The notes under the pieces were generated by a model that did no database searches, had not been told where the DNA came from, and saw only the letters and a list, made by a program, of their open reading frames with translations. DNA of 12,256 nt from Phycisphaerae bacterium. Lineage in GTDB: Bacteria; Planctomycetota; Phycisphaerae; UBA1845; UTPLA1. Location: contig JAFGQA010000357.1 of assembly GCA_016935885.1 (NCBI GenBank), positions 1 to 12,256 of the forward strand, written 5' to 3'. Every line of letters begins with the position of its first letter. Positions within the stretch are counted from its first letter, which is position 1. The position numbers and the translations under genes were made by a program. Shown here piece after piece: positions 6,074-12,256 of this stretch.

Positions 6074-7069
6074 TTAGCGGCGTCGGCGAACCAGTGCCAG
6101 GCCGCCAAGGCCCAGCAGGAGTAGTGTGGCCGGCTCTGGCGTGATGCAGACATCGTCCACGTGCCAGTACCAGTCGTAGTTGGCATTGTAGTAATGCCAG
6201 CGGACATTGATGACGTCACCAGTCCCGGCGAGGCCGCTCAGGTCGAAGTCGGCAAGCTCGGGCCCCTGGTCGGCCGTATACGACGCCAGGTTCGTCCAGC
6301 CGCCACCATTGACCATCAGGTCGACGTTGGCCGTTTCACCACCGTAGGAATTGAAATAGTGGTTGAACATCAGGTGCGCGTCGTCTGCACCAAGAACGAT
6401 GTTCTCGGTGATCATCTCGGCATCGATGTCGACGGACCCATAGAAGTCCGAGTCAACCGCCGCACAATCACCGCCGCCACCGCTCAGGTTACCCTTGTCG
6501 AAAGCGCTGCTGAGGTCCCAGCCGCCGTTGCCGGTGTTGTCAATGTACGTCCAGCTGGCGGGCATGCCGCCCTCGAAGTCCTCTGAATACGCACAGGCCA
6601 CCGGTTCGAGGAAGTCGATCGACAGGTTGTTCCAATAGGCGTCCAAGAGTTCCGGCTCGGCGTACGTGTCGTCGTAGTCCTCGTAGAAGGTGAACGTCCA
6701 CAACCCGGGCGTGGCCGTGCCCCAAACGGAGCCGGCGCCACCGATCGCAAGGGGACCGACGTGCGAGGTTCCCGTCCAAGAGCTGCCCGATCCGAGCCCT
6801 ACGATGTAACCGGTCACGTTGTTGGGATCGGTGATCGCCATGGAAAGCTCTGAGAGATACGAGCCAATGTCGCCACTGGTCGCGTCACCCTCGAACACGA
6901 TGGTGCCCATATCGAACGTAGGCCCGGCGAAGGTGCGTGTGAAAACGCCGTTTGTCGCATCGCCATAGGCCCCGTTCGAGTCGATCGGGCCAGTTTCGGT
7001 CACGGTCCAGCCGGCGACGGCCGGGCTGGCCATGACGAGACATATACCGATTGCTATTAGTTTCTTCAT
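6074..7069 (-). CDS. PEP-CTERM sorted secreted protein with a choice-of-anchor J domain
   Basis: This 331-residue exported protein of unknown role is predicted to be processed at its C-terminus by an exosortase. Residues 1-19 are a signal peptide (MKKLIAIGICLVMASPAVA). Residues 20-155 form an uncharacterised N-terminal region. Residues 160-310 match the choice-of-anchor J pattern (YSEDFEGGMPASW near the start, WHVDDVCI at the end). Residues 311-331 are the PEP-CTERM tail: the PEP motif, a Leu/Gly-rich membrane segment and RRRR. The frame opens 18 codons earlier, but the ATG at 7069 is preferred because a signal peptide begins there and GGAGG lies 6 nt before it (7076-7080). A sigma-54-type promoter at 7139-7154 probably drives it, as described for PEP-CTERM genes under PrsK/PrsR control. 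No exosortase gene lies in the window. Confidence 0.93.
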   Translation of the reverse strand: MKKLIAIGICLVMASPAVAGWTVTETGPIDSNGAYGDATNGVFTRTFAGPTFDMGTIVFEGDATSGDIGSYLSELSMAITDPNNVTGYIVGLGSGSSWTGTSHVGPLAIGGAGSVWGTATPGLWTFTFYEDYDDTYAEPELLDAYWNNLSIDFLEPVACAYSEDFEGGMPASWTYIDNTGNGGWDLSSAFDKGNLSGGGGDCAAVDSDFYGSVDIDAEMITENIVLGADDAHLMFNHYFNSYGGETANVDLMVNGGGWTNLASYTADQGPELADFDLSGLAGTGDVINVRWHYYNANYDWYWHVDDVCITPEPATLLLLGLGGLALVRRRR

Positions 7070-7138
7070 CCTCTTCCTCCGTGCGGCATCCGCTTCCGCT
7101 TGGTCGTCGGTCCTTCTGTCCAAGTAACACCAAGAAAC

Positions 7139-7154
7139 TGCAAACCCCGAGCCT
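7139..7154 (-). promoter_or_regulatory. predicted sigma-54 promoter of the PEP-CTERM gene
   Basis: On the minus strand the sequence AGGCTCGGGGTTTGCA agrees with the -24/-12 consensus TGGCACG-N4-TTGCA at 10 of 12 fixed positions, including the essential GG and GC separated by 10 nt. Transcription would start near 7129 and give a leader of about 60 nt containing the GGAGG ribosome-binding site. The site overlaps a near-perfect palindrome (CCCCGAG-C-CTCGGGG, 7145-7159). Confidence 0.6.
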
Positions 7155-7159
7155 CGGGG

Positions 7160-7517
7160 TCATTGAATAGGTACTTCGATCCGTCCCTCCTTTCTTCGAT
7201 GCATCAACGCTCCCGCAACGAATCCCCTCTCGCTGCGCGGTTATCTGCAGGGTTGATTGTGTTGGAACGTTGGTCAGGACGCTTCAATACCCCCCGGCGC
7301 CCACCGCGCTGGAGCGGCATCCTGCTCCCCCTGCTATCTACTCTTAGGAGTTTAACCAAACGTGAAGCCCGATGCAAGCAACCAGGCGTGACTTTCTTGG
7401 CCTTTCTTGGGCCTTGGAGCCGCCCCTCCACGTCTCTCAGCCCGTCGAAGAGCTACACACCATACCCGCGCACGGCCGATAACCCAACAACACAAGGCAC
7501 TTCGTGATCCCACGCAG
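7160..7517. other. 358-bp spacer with no recognised gene
   Basis: This is the space upstream of the PEP-CTERM promoter. Short frames exist on both strands but none has a domain, signal peptide or ribosome-binding site that I can support. If the sigma-54 promoter is real, its activator-binding sites should lie here, roughly 80-200 bp upstream of 7129. I could not pick out a convincing paired site by eye. Confidence 0.4.
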
Positions 7518-7600
7518 GAGCCCCCGACCTTGACCTTGACCTCGGTCGGGCAGTAGGTGTGCAGCCCGTTTGAGCGCCTCCCGGTCAAGGTCGTGGGCTC
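7518..7600. repeat. 18-bp inverted repeat spanning the 3' end of the radical SAM gene
   Basis: The left arm GAGCCCCCGACCTTGACC (7518-7535) is complementary to 7583-7600 at 17 of 18 positions, with 47 nt between. The right arm contains the TGA stop (7585-7587) of the leftward radical SAM gene. Inside lie a direct repeat (TTGACC twice) and a competing small hairpin (CCGACC with GGTCGG). It could be a long terminator-like structure or a mobile-element end; there is no T-tract. Confidence 0.65.
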
Positions 7601-9552
7601 TCGGAACTGACCGCACGCGCCGACGAGTCCTGCGGCACGCGCTTCGCGGACGCACTGTGGCGGACATACGATGGGACACTATACGATGGGACACTATACG
7701 ATGGGACACTGATGTGCTTGGCCTTTGGTGTCCCAGGCAATGCGTGGCTGGCCGCCCCGCCGTCAACGCTTCGCATCGGGATTCGGCTGGCTGGCACGGC
7801 CGTCTTGCGTTTGATGTTGCCACGCGAGAGGCATAACGCCCAGCCGAACGTGCGCCGGATGGTCTGCCCCAGGCCCCACATCCCAAAAAGCTGCATGCCC
7901 ACATCGGCGAGATATAGCTTGCTCCTTGGGCGGACCAGCGCGATCAAGAAGCGAAGCGGATTATAGAAGTACAGGTAGGCCGCCATGATGTTGAGTTGCT
8001 TTCGCCAGGGCCACTTGTGCTCCGAGGCGACGACATAGTTCGCGTCGAGCATGTGCGGTTCGACCGGCCGGCCGGCCGCGCTTTCGTAGGCAAGCCCCGA
8101 GGTGAAGGCGTCCTCATACAGCTTCGAGCCGGTCGCGGGCGTGATCATCAGGACCTGGAGGCTGACGGCCCCGAGCTTTCGCAGCAGCCTCACCTGGTTG
8201 ATCAGGCCATAGGGTCTGGGCCCCCGCGAGTACAGCGGCTGCGTGTCGTGGTGCATCATCATGGGCATCGGGCAGATGCCCCGCTCTTGCAGCAGGCGGA
8301 AGGCCTCACTGGTCTTGTCCACGCTCTGGCCCTTCTTGATGAGCGTGGCGGTCATGTCTTCCACGCCGATCCAAAGCGCCCGGACGCCCGCGTTGCGGAC
8401 CTCCCGCAGGTGATCCTTCATCTGCAAGGTGTCGTGGACCGTGACCTCGGTGCCCCAGCGAAACCGGTGGCGAATCTCCGTTCCGCTGACCTTCGTGCGG
8501 GCAAGCCTTTCCACGATCTCAAGCGTTCGCTTCTTGTCGTTGAAGAAGTTGTCGTCCGCTCCGAAGAAGTGGCGCATGCCGTACTCGTCGTGGAGCCGGG
8601 TCATCTCGTCCGCGATGCGGTCGCCGCTCTTGACGCGGTATTGACGCTGGTTGTACGCCGGAATCGGGCAATACGGGCAGGCGAACTTGCATCCGAACGT
8701 CAAAACGAGCGACCCGATCCGGCTGTACTTGCTGACCTTGCTCGCCGGCAAAGCCTGTGGGCCCAGCGTCGCCCGCCCGCTGGGCGGCTCGAGCAACTGG
8801 TAACCCAACACCGGGTGCGGCAACTCGTCGAGATCGCCGACCAATCGCTGGATGCCTGTGTCGACCAACTCCTCGGCCACGCCATCCATCGCGCGGCGCC
8901 GGCCACCGGCCGGCGGATCGGTCCGCGCGTAAACCAAGCCGGGCGTCTCGTCCAACATCCCGCTGTTGCGGGCCCGGATGAATGTCATCCGCAACGGCTC
9001 ACCATCTGCCCGAATCGAAAGCAGCACATCGAGCAGGCTCAGCAGGACGTACTCCTCGCCCGTGACCGCGACATCGGCAGCCCAGGGGTCCCTCGGATCG
9101 GCACTGAAGACGTCCCACGGTTCGTAGATGGTCTTCGGTCCGCCGGCAATGATCAGCGGCCGGTGCTCCGGATCGATCCTGCACGCATCGCGGATCAGGG
9201 CCTTGCACTGGGCCGAGTGGATCTGCATGGCCGACACCATGAAGATGTCGGGGATTCGCCCATCGAGCCGTGCCTGCGACGGCTGGAAGCGCCTGTTCCA
9301 TTGCTGAAGAACGATGCGGGTCTTCTGGAACCCTGCATCGAACATCGCCGAGCCGACGGCGCGAACACCGGCCGGCGCCATCCGCATACTCGCGTAAACG
9401 AACGGCAACATGCGGGTGCGGTGGTCGAACGCACAAGCGATGACGCTCGTCAGATCATGCTTTCGGGCGACGTTCCGTAGCCGCCGGCGAAGGTCGACCA
9501 GCTCGCCCGGCTTCAGCAACTCATCGCCCCGATCGCGGCGAGGCAGTTCCAT
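7585..9552 (-). CDS. B12-binding-type radical SAM protein
   Basis: This is a 655-residue radical SAM protein with the architecture of cobalamin-binding radical SAM enzymes (methyltransferases and relatives); its substrate is unknown. Residues about 35-180 are Rossmann-like, with PLIIAGGPKTIYEPWD and AADVAVTGEEYVLLSLLD matching the usual GGPH...D.VV.GEGE pattern. The cobalamin-ligand motif DxHxxG is not evident. The cluster motif is CKFACPYC (C288, C292, C295). GADDNFFNDKKR (331-342) and WIGVEDM (394-400) are typical later strands. Residues 510-580 are hydrophobic and aromatic (NIMAAYLYFYNPLRFLIALV) and may associate with the membrane. From about 580 the sequence becomes low-complexity and contains SVPSY three times, encoded by a DNA tandem repeat, so the natural end may lie upstream. 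GGAGGAG, 7 nt before the ATG, fixes the start. Confidence 0.88.
   Translation of the reverse strand: MELPRRDRGDELLKPGELVDLRRRLRNVARKHDLTSVIACAFDHRTRMLPFVYASMRMAPAGVRAVGSAMFDAGFQKTRIVLQQWNRRFQPSQARLDGRIPDIFMVSAMQIHSAQCKALIRDACRIDPEHRPLIIAGGPKTIYEPWDVFSADPRDPWAADVAVTGEEYVLLSLLDVLLSIRADGEPLRMTFIRARNSGMLDETPGLVYARTDPPAGGRRRAMDGVAEELVDTGIQRLVGDLDELPHPVLGYQLLEPPSGRATLGPQALPASKVSKYSRIGSLVLTFGCKFACPYCPIPAYNQRQYRVKSGDRIADEMTRLHDEYGMRHFFGADDNFFNDKKRTLEIVERLARTKVSGTEIRHRFRWGTEVTVHDTLQMKDHLREVRNAGVRALWIGVEDMTATLIKKGQSVDKTSEAFRLLQERGICPMPMMMHHDTQPLYSRGPRPYGLINQVRLLRKLGAVSLQVLMITPATGSKLYEDAFTSGLAYESAAGRPVEPHMLDANYVVASEHKWPWRKQLNIMAAYLYFYNPLRFLIALVRPRSKLYLADVGMQLFGMWGLGQTIRRTFGWALCLSRGNIKRKTAVPASRIPMRSVDGGAASHALPGTPKAKHISVPSYSVPSYSVPSYVRHSASAKRVPQDSSARAVSSESPRP
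7666..7710. repeat. 15-bp tandem repeat, three perfect copies
   Basis: ATACGATGGGACACT occurs three times without a mismatch (7666-7680, 7681-7695, 7696-7710). Because 15 is a multiple of 3, it adds SVPSY units to the C-terminus of the leftward radical SAM protein without shifting the frame. It is a variable-number tandem repeat candidate. Confidence 0.97.
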
Positions 9553-9631
9553 AGATCAACTCCTCCATGAGAGGGGACACGCGCGTGAATCCGCCAAACG
9601 GCAAGCCGGCCTCCCGGAGCATTTCACGCTT

Positions 9632-9712
9632 GAACGTAGCGTCGCCCCTTGTGGGCGGCGCAGTGAGATGCCATCGAAGCAGGCGCCGGGGACAAGCCCC
9701 AACGCTACGTTC
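9632..9712. repeat. palindromic double-hairpin element (CTTGT/ACAAG loops)
   Basis: The outer 11-bp inverted repeat is GAACGTAGCGT (9632-9642) with ACGCTACGTTC (9702-9712). Inside are two hairpins: CGCCC/GGGCG (9643-9647, 9653-9657) with loop CTTGT, and GGGG/CCCC (9688-9691, 9697-9700) with loop ACAAG. The two loops are perfectly complementary. It lies between mqnC and the radical SAM gene, whose upstream space (9553-9918) otherwise holds only the similar element at 9771-9830 and no gene. Confidence 0.85.
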
Positions 9713-9770
9713 ATTCATTAACCTCTCTGGTGCTCCGTTACATCTCGAACGATGGATTGCTGATGTACGA

Positions 9771-9830
9771 GGGTGCCACTGGCGGCTTGTCCGCCAGTGT
9801 ACGCGGGCAGGCAAGCTGCCCGCGCCACCC
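9771..9830. repeat. palindromic double-hairpin element (CTTGT/GCAAG loops)
   Basis: The outer arms GGGTG (9771-9775) and CACCC (9826-9830) enclose two perfect hairpins: CACTGGCGG/CCGCCAGTG (9777-9785, 9791-9799) with loop CTTGT, and GCGGGCAG/CTGCCCGC (9803-9810, 9816-9823) with loop GCAAG. It has the same architecture and outer ends as 12153-12241. Confidence 0.9.
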
Positions 9831-9918
9831 ATCATCCGATCAGACACAAAGCACTAGACTGTCACGGACCCGCCGAGTATAGGCGGCCTGCCAGGATATT
9901 GACAGCTTCCCGCCCGAT

Positions 9919-11253
9919 TCACTCAATCGGCTGGTAGTAGAAGTCTCGCTTCTGCGGTCTCCAGCCGGCATCGATTATCAGGCGGCGGATATCGGGCTCG
10001 CTGAGCCGGTACGTCGTGCCGGCGGCACTGACGACATTCTCCTCCATCATCACCGAGCCCATGTCGTTGGCGCCGAAAAACAGGGCGAGCTGTCCGATCT
10101 TGGGGCCCATGGTGACCCAACTCGCCTGGATGTTGGGGATGTTGTCGAGGGCCAAGCGGCTGATGGCCAGCATGGTCAGGTACTCGTGGGCATCCGCGAG
10201 CAGGAGGTGTTTGCCGTCATTGACCGGGCGCACGCGATTGGGAGTTGGAGATTCGGGATTGGGGATTGGGGATTGGGGATTGGGGATTGGGGATTGACGC
10301 TTGACGCTCGACGATGGCTGAGCACGAGTCTCGACCATCTGGCGTGTCCGCGCTTCGCAGGGCGGGAGTTGCCTCATCCTGCCCAGCGGTGTGTTGGCGG
10401 GTTGGAAGGGCCAGCAGATGAAAGCGCTGAAGCCGCCGCCGTTCTCTCGGGCCAGCGATTCGTCCTGCAGAGCGCGAAGGAGTTCGAGATGCTCGAACCG
10501 CTCGTCCAGCGTCTCGACGTGGCCGAACATCATCGTGCAACTTGTTTTCATGCCAAGGATGTGGCACTGCCGCATGACCTCCAGCCATTCATCGCTGTTA
10601 CATTTGCCGATGCTGATCTTCTTGCGAATCCGGTCGGAGAGGATCTCGGCGCCGCCGCCGGGAACGCTTTCCAGACCTGCTTCCCGCAGGCGGGCCAGGA
10701 CGTCGTGGATGGACATGCTGAAGTTGTGATGAAACGCGAGGATCTCCGGCGGGCTGAACGCGTGAATGTGGATCATCGGGTAGTTTGCCTTGATGAACCG
10801 CATCAGGCCCAGGTACCAGTCGAACGGCAGGCCGACCTCGCCTTCCGCCGGTACGAGCCCGCCCTGCATCAGCAGTTGCGTGCCGCCGATGCCGAGCAAC
10901 TCCTCGATCTTCTCGCCGATCTGCTCGTAAGTGAGCGTGTAGCCGAGCGGTAGGTCGGTGCGGCCGGAGGGCATGCCCGGCGGCGTCGCCCTGAAGTTGC
11001 AGAACAGGCACTTGCTGGTGCACCAGTTCGCGTAGTTGATGTTCCGATCGACGACGTAGGTGCGGTAGCCCTCCGTGTGCAGCCGTCCGGTCATCTCGAA
11101 GGCCCGACGGCCCAGGCCGTGGATCGGCTCGTCGAAGTACAGATCCCGCAAGTCCTGGCGCGTCAATCGCACTGCGGATTGACGACCGGCGACTGACGAT
11201 TGGCGGTTGACGGCTCTCTGCTCCTCTGCGTCTCCGCGCCTCTGCGTGATCAT
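9919..11253 (-). CDS. mqnC: cyclic dehypoxanthinyl futalosine synthase MqnC
   Basis: MqnC is the radical SAM enzyme that cyclises dehypoxanthine futalosine in the futalosine route to menaquinone. The cluster motif is CTSKCLFC (C78, C82, C85) after NINYANW. HIHAFSPPEI (162-171), SVPGGGAEILSDRIRKKIS (196-214), MMFGHVET (241-248), FSAFICWPFQP (275-285) and ASWVTMGPKIGQ (377-388) follow the MqnC pattern; the WPFQP segment separates it from MqnE. At 444 residues it is longer than usual. Residues about 293-352 are an insertion containing SPIPNPQSPIPNPE, encoded by a GGGGATT tract. Residues 1-28 (ITQRRGDAEEQR...) also resemble absorbed repeat DNA. The ATG at 11253 overlaps the mqnA stop as ATGA, which supports this start and translational coupling. 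The insertion falls before the conserved DAHEYL helix, in what should be a surface loop, so activity is plausible. Confidence 0.92.
   Translation of the reverse strand: MITQRRGDAEEQRAVNRQSSVAGRQSAVRLTRQDLRDLYFDEPIHGLGRRAFEMTGRLHTEGYRTYVVDRNINYANWCTSKCLFCNFRATPPGMPSGRTDLPLGYTLTYEQIGEKIEELLGIGGTQLLMQGGLVPAEGEVGLPFDWYLGLMRFIKANYPMIHIHAFSPPEILAFHHNFSMSIHDVLARLREAGLESVPGGGAEILSDRIRKKISIGKCNSDEWLEVMRQCHILGMKTSCTMMFGHVETLDERFEHLELLRALQDESLARENGGGFSAFICWPFQPANTPLGRMRQLPPCEARTRQMVETRAQPSSSVKRQSPIPNPQSPIPNPESPTPNRVRPVNDGKHLLLADAHEYLTMLAISRLALDNIPNIQASWVTMGPKIGQLALFFGANDMGSVMMEENVVSAAGTTYRLSEPDIRRLIIDAGWRPQKRDFYYQPIE
10255..10295. repeat. GGGGATT heptanucleotide tandem repeat inside mqnC
   Basis: Five exact GGGGATT units (10261-10295) follow one GGGATT unit (10255-10260), with degenerate units further left (GGGAGTTGGAGATTC). 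Three heptads make 21 nt, so the minus-strand frame repeats every seven residues as SPIPNPQ. Changing the tract by one or two units would shift the mqnC frame. Confidence 0.97.
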
Positions 11254-12047
11254 GGCAGCAACTCGTGCTCGCAGGCGAGGTGGAAGAACCGGTCCATCGC
11301 CATCCGCATGTCATTTGACAACGCATACCGCATGGTGTCGCGGAGGTACGTCACCGCTACGTCCATCTGACAGCCACGCCGTGGGGCGTGTTCGGCGGCG
11401 ATCCGCCGTACCGCGGCCACGCCGGCGTCGCGAGCGGCCTCGAGCGTCGCCGCCAAGGCTGTGTGATCGGTGTCCTTGTCGCCGTACCAGGCCGCAAAGA
11501 CGAATGGCAGGCCGGTCAGGTGCTTCCAGGCGGCGCCCAGGTCCACCTCGAACCCGAAGCCGCGGGGGGCGCCGCGGAGGACCTTGTCGCCGATCAGCAG
11601 GAGGGACTCGACGCTTCCGATCGCATCGCCGTCGTTCCAAGGCACCAGCTCAAGCCGGCGGCCGTACATCTCGAGCCAGATCAGGCGGGCCAGGACGACG
11701 GAGGTACGCGAATCGCTGTCCACGTGCAATTGGTGGATCTTATCCGGCGGCGTCTTGGAGAAGACCCGCACGGTCATGGTCTCGCCGTGGCTGGCGATGC
11801 AGGCATCGGAGACCCGCGACAGCCTGTCTCGCCCGCGCCAGTAGGCCGCAATCGGCAACAAGGCGACTTCGCACTGGCCGGCGGCGAGCATGTCGTACAG
11901 GCGGGAAGGCACGGCGGGCCTGATGGCCACGTCACGACGTTCGATGAGGGATTCGTAGAGCGGCAAGGCGTTCAGGAAAGACACGACGCCCAGCGTCTGG
12001 ATGCCGGCGTTTGTCTGGTTCGGTGAGATTGCGGCGTGCGTTGCCAT
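11250..12047 (-). CDS. mqnA: chorismate dehydratase MqnA
   Basis: MqnA dehydrates chorismate to 3-enolpyruvylbenzoate, the first step of the futalosine menaquinone pathway, in the cytosol. The periplasmic-binding-protein-like fold is recognisable from LGVVSFLNALPLYESL (19-34), PSRLYDMLAAGQCEVALLPIAAY (47-69), SDSRTSVVLARLI (111-123) and WNDGDAIGSVESLLLIGDKVL further on. Length with this start is 265 residues, normal for the family. The frame is open for 31 more codons upstream, but those residues have no family counterpart. A TATAAT at 12062-12057 lies only 9 nt before the ATG at 12047 and no ribosome-binding site is visible, so the message may be leaderless. The stop overlaps the mqnC start (ATGA), forming a two-gene operon. 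mqnB, mqnD and mqnE are not in the window. Confidence 0.9.
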   Translation of the reverse strand: MATHAAISPNQTNAGIQTLGVVSFLNALPLYESLIERRDVAIRPAVPSRLYDMLAAGQCEVALLPIAAYWRGRDRLSRVSDACIASHGETMTVRVFSKTPPDKIHQLHVDSDSRTSVVLARLIWLEMYGRRLELVPWNDGDAIGSVESLLLIGDKVLRGAPRGFGFEVDLGAAWKHLTGLPFVFAAWYGDKDTDHTALAATLEAARDAGVAAVRRIAAEHAPRRGCQMDVAVTYLRDTMRYALSNDMRMAMDRFFHLACEHELLP

Positions 12048-12056
12048 TCGCGGCGG

Positions 12057-12062
12057 ATTATA
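12057..12062 (-). promoter_or_regulatory. possible -10 box of the mqnA-mqnC operon
   Basis: The minus strand carries a perfect TATAAT here, in otherwise GC-rich DNA, 9 nt before the preferred mqnA ATG. No good -35 hexamer is seen 16-18 nt upstream. If used, transcription would begin at or within a few bases of the start codon. Confidence 0.4.
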
Positions 12063-12152
12063 AGGCGGCAGGCATGGGGGGGCCATTCCGGGAGACGCAG
12101 CGGCGGAACTTTCGCAAGGATTGAAAGCCAGCGCGTCCATGACGGTTTAGGT

Positions 12153-12241
12153 GGGTGCCACTGGCAGCTTGCCTGCCAGTGCGTCTGCCCCATGCGTCCA
12201 CCAGAGACACCACACGGGCGGACAAGCCGCCCGTGGCACCC
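12153..12241. repeat. palindromic double-hairpin element (CTTGC/ACAAG loops)
   Basis: The outer perfect 8-bp inverted repeat is GGGTGCCA (12153-12160) with TGGCACCC (12234-12241). Inside are CACTGGCAG/CTGCCAGTG (12159-12167, 12173-12181) with loop CTTGC, and CACGGGCGG/CCGCCCGTG (12213-12221, 12227-12235) with loop ACAAG. It lies upstream of mqnA. Its ends and loops match the 9771-9830 copy, but its middle is longer. Confidence 0.9.
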
Positions 12242-12256
12242 AGAATCGAATGCCGC

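Noticed and set aside
7666..7710. CRISPR array or replication iterons
   Set aside because: The three 15-bp units are directly adjacent with no spacers, lie within a coding frame, and have no cas or replication genes nearby.
7996..9480. Long rightward frame of 494 codons
   Set aside because: It is the antisense shadow of the B12-type radical SAM gene, which has clear motifs and a ribosome-binding site.
9521..9847. Leftward 108-codon frame between mqnC and the radical SAM gene
   Set aside because: Most of it is translation of two palindromic repeat elements, and it overlaps the radical SAM start in another frame.

Overview
The window looks like a chromosomal segment of a GC-rich planctomycete, probably Phycisphaerae-like. 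The evidence is a secreted protein with a PEP-CTERM sorting tail (PEPATLLLLGLGG...RRRR), a remnant of an EF-hand/dockerin tail (ADINGDGSIDKLD), futalosine-pathway menaquinone genes, cysteine-rich cytochrome c genes, and intergenic spaces full of short hairpin repeats. No rRNA, tRNA, transposase gene or CRISPR array was seen.

Layout. 1-259: degenerate hairpin repeats. 260-1144 (-): radical SAM protein of the COG0731 type. 1145-1862: no convincing gene. 1863-2282 (+): small secreted monoheme cytochrome c, closed by a strong terminator at 2430-2470. 2626-4287 (+): a multiheme cytochrome c of the octaheme tetrathionate reductase (OTR) family, with an extra C-terminal cytochrome c domain that is a close paralogue of the upstream small cytochrome. 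4736-5434 (-): QueC-like 7-cyano-7-deazaguanine synthase. 5626-5814 (-): dockerin/EF-hand remnant. 6074-7069 (-): PEP-CTERM protein behind a likely sigma-54 promoter. 7585-9552 (-): B12-binding-type radical SAM protein. 9919-11253 (-) and 11250-12047 (-): mqnC and mqnA, overlapping by ATGA.

Main result. The OTR-family gene is one continuous reading frame broken by a single in-frame TGA at 2959-2961. The frame is intact on both sides, and the TGA falls where the family has a cysteine (the NNFC motif). It lies exactly 86 residues before the Asp of the DNVK motif. As I remember the Shewanella OTR structure, its active-site residues Cys64, Asp150 and Lys153 have the same spacing. Twenty nucleotides after the TGA is a perfect 7-bp stem with a GGG loop, which fits the published description of bacterial SECIS elements. 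I therefore read this as a candidate selenocysteine-containing multiheme cytochrome rather than two genes or a pseudogene. A fresh nonsense mutation cannot be excluded from this sequence alone.

A second theme is repeats. One is a family of palindromic double-hairpin elements whose two 5-nt loops are complementary (CTTGY and RCAAG). Another is a 75-bp repeat present twice at 71/75 identity. Simple-sequence tracts have also been absorbed into coding frames (SVPSY x3 in the radical SAM protein, SPIPNPQ in MqnC).

Functionally, mqnA and mqnC supply menaquinone and the two cytochromes point to periplasmic anaerobic electron transfer. Their pairing here is positional only and no shared regulation is proven.
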